Origin: Physocladia obscura | Taxonomy: Eukaryota > Chytridiomycota > Chytridiomycetes > Chytridiales > Chytriomycetaceae | Direction: 5' to 3' | DNA length: 11,544 nt | NCBI GenBank assembly: GCA_027596945.1 | Contig: JADGJH010001173.1 | Coordinates: 1 to 11,544 of the forward strand | In this document: piece by piece, positions 7,001 to 11,544 of the stretch | How the letters are laid out: each line of letters begins with the position of its first letter | Position numbering within the stretch: the stretch's first letter is position 1 | The notes under the pieces: model-generated | What the model was told of the DNA's origin: nothing | The model's database searches: none | The model's input: only the letters and a program-made list of their open reading frames with translations | Position numbers and translations under genes: made by a program

Positions 7001-9366
7001 GTGTTGGATTTTATTATTACCGCAAAATACACAATGACTCATAAGTCAGTTGAATTTATTGTTGTGAATTGCTCCGAATCCGTCCGGAAAACATCAAACA
7101 TTGCGGTTCCGCACATATTCAGGGCACTGACCAGAGTTATTGAAATTGTATCTGCAACTGATTCGGCATTAGAATATCACAATGATGTTATTTGTTCTGT
7201 GATTAAGGATGGAATGGACCTTGTTATCGAAAATCTAGTTAATGCAAAAAATTTTGCAATATTATGCGAAGCTTACACAAAAATGGTATTCTGTCCTTCT
7301 TTGCTGTATGCATCCGTCAAAAATGAAAAATTGAAATCTGTGATAACTGAGGTAACTTTCTTTTTCGGTGTTATTTTTATTTGTTAATTATGTATGCAGG
7401 TTTTTGATGTATTTTTGTCTTTGGCAGAGAGCAAAATTTCTGTCTCAATCATATTTTCTGAGCCTTGTTTTAGTTATTGGTCTTGTGCTGTCAGTGAAGG
7501 AAATTTTCATAAAACTGCCTCTCAGAGCTTGTTAGTATTTGCCGATATTTTTATATCATTTCTACTATTTGGACCGACTAGAGATAGAGCTACTGATCAA
7601 GATAGAATGGATGCAGTTATTTCTTATAATTTAAAAATGCCATATATTTTGAAATCCTGGAACTCTGCGGAAGTAGAAGATTCATTTGGGTAAGCCAATA
7701 TTTTATTATTACTTCGTATCTTTTGCTTGAACCTGTTTGTAGAACAACAGAATTGAATTTTAACTGCATGGATTATGTACTTCGCGTGAAAGCAAACGAT
7801 ATATTGTCGCGCTTGAAGCCAGAAAATGAAATTCATCGTGAATTTGGACAATTGGTTCTTTCAAAACTTTTGGATTTGCACTTATCGAACAAGTACTTTG
7901 CAAAATTTGAGGCCACTTATGAACACCGTATGCAGACTCGAATTTGGTGTTCAATTCATGTTTTGATTGGATATGTTCTAAATATCGAAGAATTTGCTGA
8001 AAAATTTGTCGAAGCTGTCAAAGGCGATTTAATTGTATCAACGCGAAGCCTTCTTGATTGGGCAGCTATACGCGTCTTTTTGAAACACCCGGACGTGACA
8101 AGCAAAGCTTGGGATTGTTTGAAAAACTTTGACTTAAAGGCACCGATAATTTGTTCATTTTTCTCAATCTTGAAGCATGTAGGACCATTGCTGCCCAGCT
8201 CGCACCAGAAATCGTTCTACGATATGCTTTTTGACAAAATTTTACCTTGGCTTACGTCCAATCATTTTACAATCCGCCTATACGCGCAATACGTCGCATA
8301 TGAGGCATGGCAGTATTGTTCTACCCACAAACAGCAAAATGGCTTAGAAACAGTTATCGATACGCATGCAAACAGTTTTGGTGCGATAATTAAATTTGTT
8401 GAAAAAAATAATGACTGTATAAAGCATCGTAAACAAGCTGTCAAGCTATATTTTGTTGGAGGAGGATTTCATCCAGTCGATGACGTGTCGATGGACTTTA
8501 TTTTCAGAGGTAGTCTACTGATTTCTGGAATAACAGACGAAGAAAAGATATCTGGTCGAGCATTTGACAGGATTTGCGGGGTGAGTGCGCGGCATTTGAA
8601 AACTTTGCACCCTGTTGCGAGGAAGTTCCTGTGGAGTTCAAAATTAATGCAAGAATTGGATGATAATAACGCTGTTAGAGCTGAGGTCCGTGATATTGAA
8701 GAAGAATATTTTGAAGTAGCAGGGGGGGAAATGGAGCTTTCATTACAGCGAAAAATTGAACCTTGGGAAACAATGATGGAAAATGACACTGATTTCTCTA
8801 TTGCAACAAGAATAAAAACTCGAGAGCGATTTCCATTGATTGTTGTCGCTTCGTTGATTACAAAAGCTCCAAATCTGGGAGGACTTTGCCGGTTTGCTTG
8901 TTTGTTTAGAAAACACATTTATTTTTCTGACTGCAATCAAAATGATTTATTTTGTAGAACTTGTGAAATCTTCAACACAGAACTATTGGTTGTTGGAGAT
9001 ATGCGTGTGCGTGAAGACCCTTCATTTTTAGTTACAGCAGTGACAGCCGAAAAATGGATGCCAATGCAGGAAGTTCCTTATCGTGGAAACAGCATCAAGG
9101 AGTTTCTTATTGAAAGAAAGCAGGCCGGATATGCAATTGTGGGAATTGAGCAAGCTAGCAACAGTGTAAGCTTGAATACTTTTGAATTTCCGCCAAAGGT
9201 TGTTCTCTTGCTGGGCAAAGAGAAACTTGGTATCCCGGCAGAATATATGGTGCTGCTGGACCATGTGATTGAGATCGAGCAGTTTGGGGTTGTACGGTCA
9301 CTGAACGTACATGTGAGCGGTGCGTTGGTGGTGCATGCTTTTGCGAAACAGAGGAGTGTGAAATGA
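4078..9366 (+). CDS. TRM3: tRNA (guanosine-18, 2'-O)-methyltransferase, TARBP1/Trm3 type
   Basis: Enzymes of this family use S-adenosylmethionine to methylate the ribose of G18 in the D-loop of certain tRNAs. Exons: 4078-4107, 4153-5126, 5183-5288, 5353-5539, 5595-5916, 5983-6864, 6937-7351, 7400-7689, 7743-8891, 8958-9366. These give 1587 aa, close to human TARBP1 (about 1620) and somewhat longer than yeast Trm3 (about 1440). Residues up to about 1400 are helical and probably ARM/HEAT-like; SLWNDYFVVFDILRE (349-363) matches a conserved TARBP1 segment. The C-terminal SPOUT domain begins at about 1432: motif 1 NLGGLCRTCEIF with catalytic-type Arg1452, motif 2 LLLGKEKLGIP (1535-1545), motif 3 VVRSLNVHVSGAL (1563-1575). 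Motif 2 has Lys1539 where GNE is usual. Every splice keeps frame. The start rests on ATG 4078 followed by a ten-codon exon; an in-frame TAG at 4150-4152 excludes simple upstream extension. The family is secure; exon 1 is less so. Confidence 0.93.
4108..4152 (+). other. Methyltransferase intron 1 (45 nt)
   Basis: The donor GTTTGC follows CTTTTTCAG and the acceptor is CATATAG, phase 0. It joins MEEVFVALFQ to INGARESVESILTQF. This is the shortest intron in the window. It ends in an in-frame TAG, so the second exon cannot be extended upstream without it. Exon 1 has only ten codons, and its family conservation cannot be judged by eye. Confidence 0.68.
5127..5182 (+). other. Methyltransferase intron 2 (56 nt)
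   Basis: The donor is GTCAGT and the acceptor CATTAG, phase 2. It joins EIPG to FFIWRNTANSAQKSLWNDYF, restoring a segment conserved in TARBP1 proteins. Confidence 0.88.
5289..5352 (+). other. Methyltransferase intron 3 (64 nt) with a 16-T run
   Basis: The donor is GTATTG and the acceptor AAATAG, phase 0. It joins GTHLIE to PAIPKLSFFL, resembling the HVIKPVLPKL stretch of animal TARBP1. It contains an uninterrupted T-run at 5308-5323. A later AG after TTCTTCC at 5384-5386 was not used, because the preceding codons continue the family match. Confidence 0.85.
5540..5594 (+). other. Methyltransferase intron 4 (55 nt)
   Basis: The donor is GTAACA and the acceptor CGCATAG, phase 1. It joins SVGNSFLF to DSLIPQLETASLYN in frame. 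Confidence 0.82.
5917..5982 (+). other. Methyltransferase intron 5 (66 nt)
   Basis: The donor is GTAAGC and the acceptor ACTTCAG, phase 2. It joins RAASIWT to KFDAQQLFCKL. An in-frame TAA lies at the donor, so retention would end translation at once. TACTGAAT near the 3' end may be the branch site. Confidence 0.85.
6865..6936 (+). other. Methyltransferase intron 6 (72 nt) containing an ATT-type microsatellite
   Basis: The donor is GTTTGG and the acceptor CTTTTAG, phase 2, with a CTGAT branch-like site 12 bases before the end. It joins PVSNE to KINWSEVQNEI. The ATT/ATC-rich repeat at 6872-6906 lies inside it and would otherwise read as a run of isoleucines. Confidence 0.82.
6872..6906 (+). 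repeat. ATT-type trinucleotide microsatellite
   Basis: The run is built of ATTACT, ATT and ATC units, about 35 bases, within intron 6 of the methyltransferase gene. It is imperfect and probably varies in length between strains. Confidence 0.8.
7352..7399 (+). other. Methyltransferase intron 7 (48 nt)
   Basis: The donor is GTAACT and the acceptor TATGCAG, phase 0. It joins KLKSVITE to VFDVFLSLAES. An in-frame TAA inside the intron stops unspliced reading. Confidence 0.85.
7690..7742 (+). other. Methyltransferase intron 8 (53 nt)
   Basis: The donor is GTAAGC and the acceptor TTTGTAG, phase 2. It joins EVEDSFG to TTELNFNCMDYVLRV. Confidence 0.86.
8830..9363 (+). other. SPOUT methyltransferase domain of the Trm3-type protein
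   Basis: Once the 66-nt intron at 8892-8957 is removed, residues 1432-1587 carry the alpha/beta-knot fold typical of the TrmH/SpoU family. FPLIVVASLITKAPNLGGLCR starts the fold. LLLGKEKLGIP and the SLNVHVSGAL knot region bind S-adenosylmethionine in relatives. The protein ends 12 residues after GALVV, as in short-tailed relatives, so the domain is complete. Confidence 0.92.
8892..8957 (+). other. Methyltransferase intron 9 (66 nt, multiple of three, no stop)
   Basis: The donor is GTTTGC and the acceptor TTTTGTAG, phase 2, with CTGAC as a possible branch site. Splicing CG|A gives GGLCRTCEIF, identical in pattern to TARBP1 motif 1. Unspliced, the frame stays open and inserts 22 residues. A gene finder could easily keep this as coding sequence; the motif alignment shows it is an intron. 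Confidence 0.92.
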
Positions 9367-9482
9367 AGGTATTATTTGTTTTTTGTTAAAACTTGAAGGA
9401 TTCGGATTGTCCATTGTGTTTAGAAGCAAAAAAGAGTCAAAGCGACGCGCTGCTTGGATTAACACCAGAGTAAAATGAGTTT
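9367..9482 (+). other. Intergenic region with an intron-like segment
   Basis: These 116 bases lie between the methyltransferase stop and the ATG used for the next gene. Within them 9369-9423 has intron-like ends (AAG|GTATTA and GTGTTTAG|AAG, 55 nt). It may be a 3' UTR intron of the methyltransferase or a 5' UTR intron of the next gene. It does not join any longer reading frame that I can see. Confidence 0.4.
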
Positions 9483-11544
9483 ATGTCAACGCTCGAAATA
9501 TTGGGTGATCAGGTAACCCTTGTTTCGATAATGAAAAACCAGTCATTTCTGTCAAACATACAAGAAATTTTCTGGTGCTCGATCAAAAACTTGAGCTCAA
9601 TTGTCAAAACTACATCAACATCTCTTGTCGAGAAACGCAGTCACATGCGAAGACGCAACTTGGTTCTTTTTGACGAAGACAACAACGAGCTGTCTGGTAT
9701 TAATAAAGATGAATCTGCTACGGAAAGTATTATGCTGAGTCTACCACCGCCGTCATCGGAGACTCCTGTTACGACATTGATGAGACGCATTGAGACCACC
9801 GTTGGATTCGGCTTCACGAATGTTTTAGACGAATCTGCCGATTCTACATCGTCGCCTTCGTCATCCTCGTCAATCTCACCGTCTACTTTTTCTTCTACAT
9901 CTGAACCATCAACGCCGAAACGCGTCGCTACGTCAACTTTAACGGAAGAGTCAAAAAATGCATTGATGCATTCGCAAAAACCCACAACAACGACCAATAA
10001 CGAAGGCGCAGTGTTGCCGCGAATGACAAAAACGGCACATGGCATTGAGCAAATATTTGCGAAAATAGACGATGTGAAAGTTGCACAGCTTGTTGAGATT
10101 CTGACGGAAAAAGATGGACAGATCGAGAGACTCGAGCATGACATATTGGGGCTGCGGAGAGTTTTAGGGGATATCGAGGCTAGCGATCAAGTTGAGGTAA
10201 CCCAAACTCAGATTGCGATACAGGCTTTGACAACGGCTGCCGCTACCGCTGCAGGAAAGAGTAATAGTGATACCGATGACGAAATTGAGAAACGTCGGAA
10301 AATGAAAATTATGGATGAAAACAATGGTTTGTTTGTGTTTTATATAAATCATTTGACAAACTCATTGAATCACTATAAAATTTAAAAAAATGCATAATTA
10401 GCTGCTCATTCAATGAAACTTGCGCAATTGCAAAGCCAAATAAAACTCTCTAAGCAAGAGTGCGTAAAACTCAAAGAGTTTGTCGAGTTGAATGAACTGG
10501 AGGTTGAGCGGTTACGATTGCTGCTTACACAAACAGAAATTCAAGCCCAACAAGCTCAAGTGAATCTTGTTGCTTCTCAAACTGAATGCAAAAAAATTAA
10601 GCAAGATAGCGAGGATTTGAAGAAACGAATGCAATCGGCTTTGAAAAAAATTGAAGGTATGTGTTTGTTTTACTTCAATGAACGAACAAAAAAAGAACAA
10701 AACATGCAGGCAAAACACTTGAAATAGTAAACTTCCAGCTGAACGCAAGTTCAACAAATTCCAATGTCAACTCCACAAGATCTTCTCTGCCATTAATTTC
10801 CGCAACGAGCTTTTTTTCTAATGATCAATCTGCAACATCACCGCTATTCTCAACAAAAAACGAGTTCCAAACCACTGGATTATTTGAAAAGGGTTCACCA
10901 AGCCAAGAGCTGTTGCAGGCGCAGTTCGAAAAAATGAATAAAAAGCTTGTTGAAAAGATTCAACAAGTTTCTGCGCTTGAAGCAAAACTAGTTGGCGCAA
11001 TATCTGCACTACACGTGCACCAAGAAACTCATTTGGCAGCCATCGCTGAAAAGAACGAGGAACTAGAACGGTTGAGTCAGTTCTGTAAACGAGTCGAGTC
11101 AGAACGAGATTTCTTCCGTGCCGAGATTTCCAATTTGGAAGGCATGGGAGTTGGCAAAAGCGAAGGTCTGAAAGCAGCGCTCGCGAGAGTGACATTAGAG
11201 GCTGAAGATGCAATGCGGATGTTGGAAGCGGATCGAAAAATGCTCGAAGATGCTCTTGAAAGCAAGCGCAATGAAGTTGTCAAATTAAAAGACAAAATTG
11301 AAAAAACCAGAAACTCTTTGAAGGAGCGGGACGTGAAGATTTCTGATTTTGAAAAAACCGTTGAAAGTTTGAAGGACAAAATCACGCGTGTTGAATGGCT
11401 GGTTGACAAGAAAGACACACAATTAGAAAATTTTGAGCAAGCAGTGAAGGTAACCATCGGAAAACGAAACGCAGCATTGAATTCTTTCGAGAGTACCATT
11501 GAAGATCTGGAAGCTTCTCAAAAAAAGGTAATGACGTATTTCTG
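9483..11544 (+). CDS. Ser-rich coiled-coil protein, 5' part, unrecognised
   Basis: I do not recognise a family. The gene runs off the right edge. Exons are 9483-10326, 10402-10656 and 10710 to at least 11527, giving about 639 residues. Residues 1-180 are polar; a Ser/Thr/Pro tract spans about 118-144. A first coiled-coil segment (VAQLVEILTEKDGQIERLEHD) lies at about 200-230. After the first intron come long heptad-like Leu/Lys/Glu stretches (MKLAQLQSQIKLSKQE and onward). A second Ser/Asn-rich linker follows at 10715-10905, then nearly uninterrupted coiled coil to the edge. No catalytic motif, signal peptide or membrane segment is visible. A scaffold, centrosomal or cytoskeletal role would be a guess. 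The start is uncertain: ATG 9475 is out of frame with 9483, and GATCAG|GTAACC at 9513 could be a donor. CAAAAAAAG|GTAATG at 11528 is a likely donor near the edge. Confidence 0.75.
10327..10401 (+). other. Coiled-coil gene intron (75 nt)
   Basis: The donor is GTTTGT and the acceptor AATTAG, phase 1. It joins MDENN to AAHSMKLAQLQ. Unspliced reading ends at a TAA inside the intron. Confidence 0.85.
10657..10709 (+). other. Coiled-coil gene intron (53 nt)
   Basis: The donor is GTATGT and the acceptor CATGCAG, phase 1. It joins SALKKIEG to KTLEIVNFQLN and opens a frame of more than 270 codons that runs to the window edge. Confidence 0.88.

Noticed and set aside
8469..8918. Minus-strand open frame of 149 codons
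   Set aside because: It is opposite the methyltransferase exon leading into the SPOUT domain, which is strongly supported by family motifs.
9641..10144. Minus-strand open frame of 167 codons
   Set aside because: It lies opposite the Ser-rich part of the coiled-coil gene, has a low-complexity composition and no recognisable domain. The plus-strand frame splices cleanly into a long coiled coil.
11449..11472. GTAACC...CGCAG near the right edge as an intron
   Set aside because: It would be only about 24 nt, far below the 45-nt minimum seen here, and the frame is open and coiled-coil-like through it.
10818..11499. Two overlapping minus-strand open frames (131 and 140 codons)
   Set aside because: They are shadows of the long coiled-coil exon; the plus strand stays open across the whole stretch with heptad-like coding content.
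1..11544. CRISPR arrays, tRNA or rRNA genes, transposons, viral genes
   Set aside because: No direct-repeat arrays, cloverleaf-like sequences, reverse transcriptase, transposase or viral motifs were seen on either strand.

Overview
This window looks like a gene-dense stretch of a eukaryotic nuclear genome with many short introns, most likely from a zoosporic (flagellated) fungus such as a chytrid. I infer 17 spliceosomal introns of 45-84 nt. All have GT..AG ends, usually TAG or CAG at the 3' end, in T-rich sequence. Intergenic gaps are 35 to 116 bases. A sperm-tail PG-rich (SHIPPO/STPG-like) gene suggests an organism with a flagellum, which fits a zoosporic fungus better than a yeast or mushroom. 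The taxonomic call is inference. Nothing bacterial (operons, Shine-Dalgarno sites, CRISPR, insertion sequences) is visible.

Layout: (1) 2127 down to 71, minus strand: the 5' part of an LKB1/STK11-type Ser/Thr kinase, with a long disordered N-terminus and then kinase subdomains I to about VIa. The reading frame stops before the catalytic loop, next to an almost purely A/T stretch at the window edge. (2) 2128-2209: a short gap between divergent genes. (3) 2210-4042, plus strand: a five-exon gene (529 aa) with two PG-rich repeats. (4) 4078-9366, plus strand: a ten-exon gene (1587 aa) for a TARBP1/Trm3-type tRNA (guanosine-18, 2'-O) methyltransferase, with a C-terminal SPOUT domain carrying all three TrmH-family motifs. 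(5) 9483 to the right edge, plus strand: the 5' part of an unrecognised Ser-rich, coiled-coil protein.

The genes do not form an obvious pathway: an energy/polarity kinase, an axonemal-type protein, a tRNA modification enzyme and a coiled-coil protein. I did not find a clearly new biological system. The points most worth checking are the missing end of the kinase, two stop-free introns whose length is a multiple of three (one lies exactly at the catalytic Arg codon of the methyltransferase), a possible further intron or lineage-specific insert in the kinase N-lobe, and a 34-nt microexon in the PG-repeat gene. All exon boundaries were worked out by eye from reading frames and family motifs; there is no transcript evidence.
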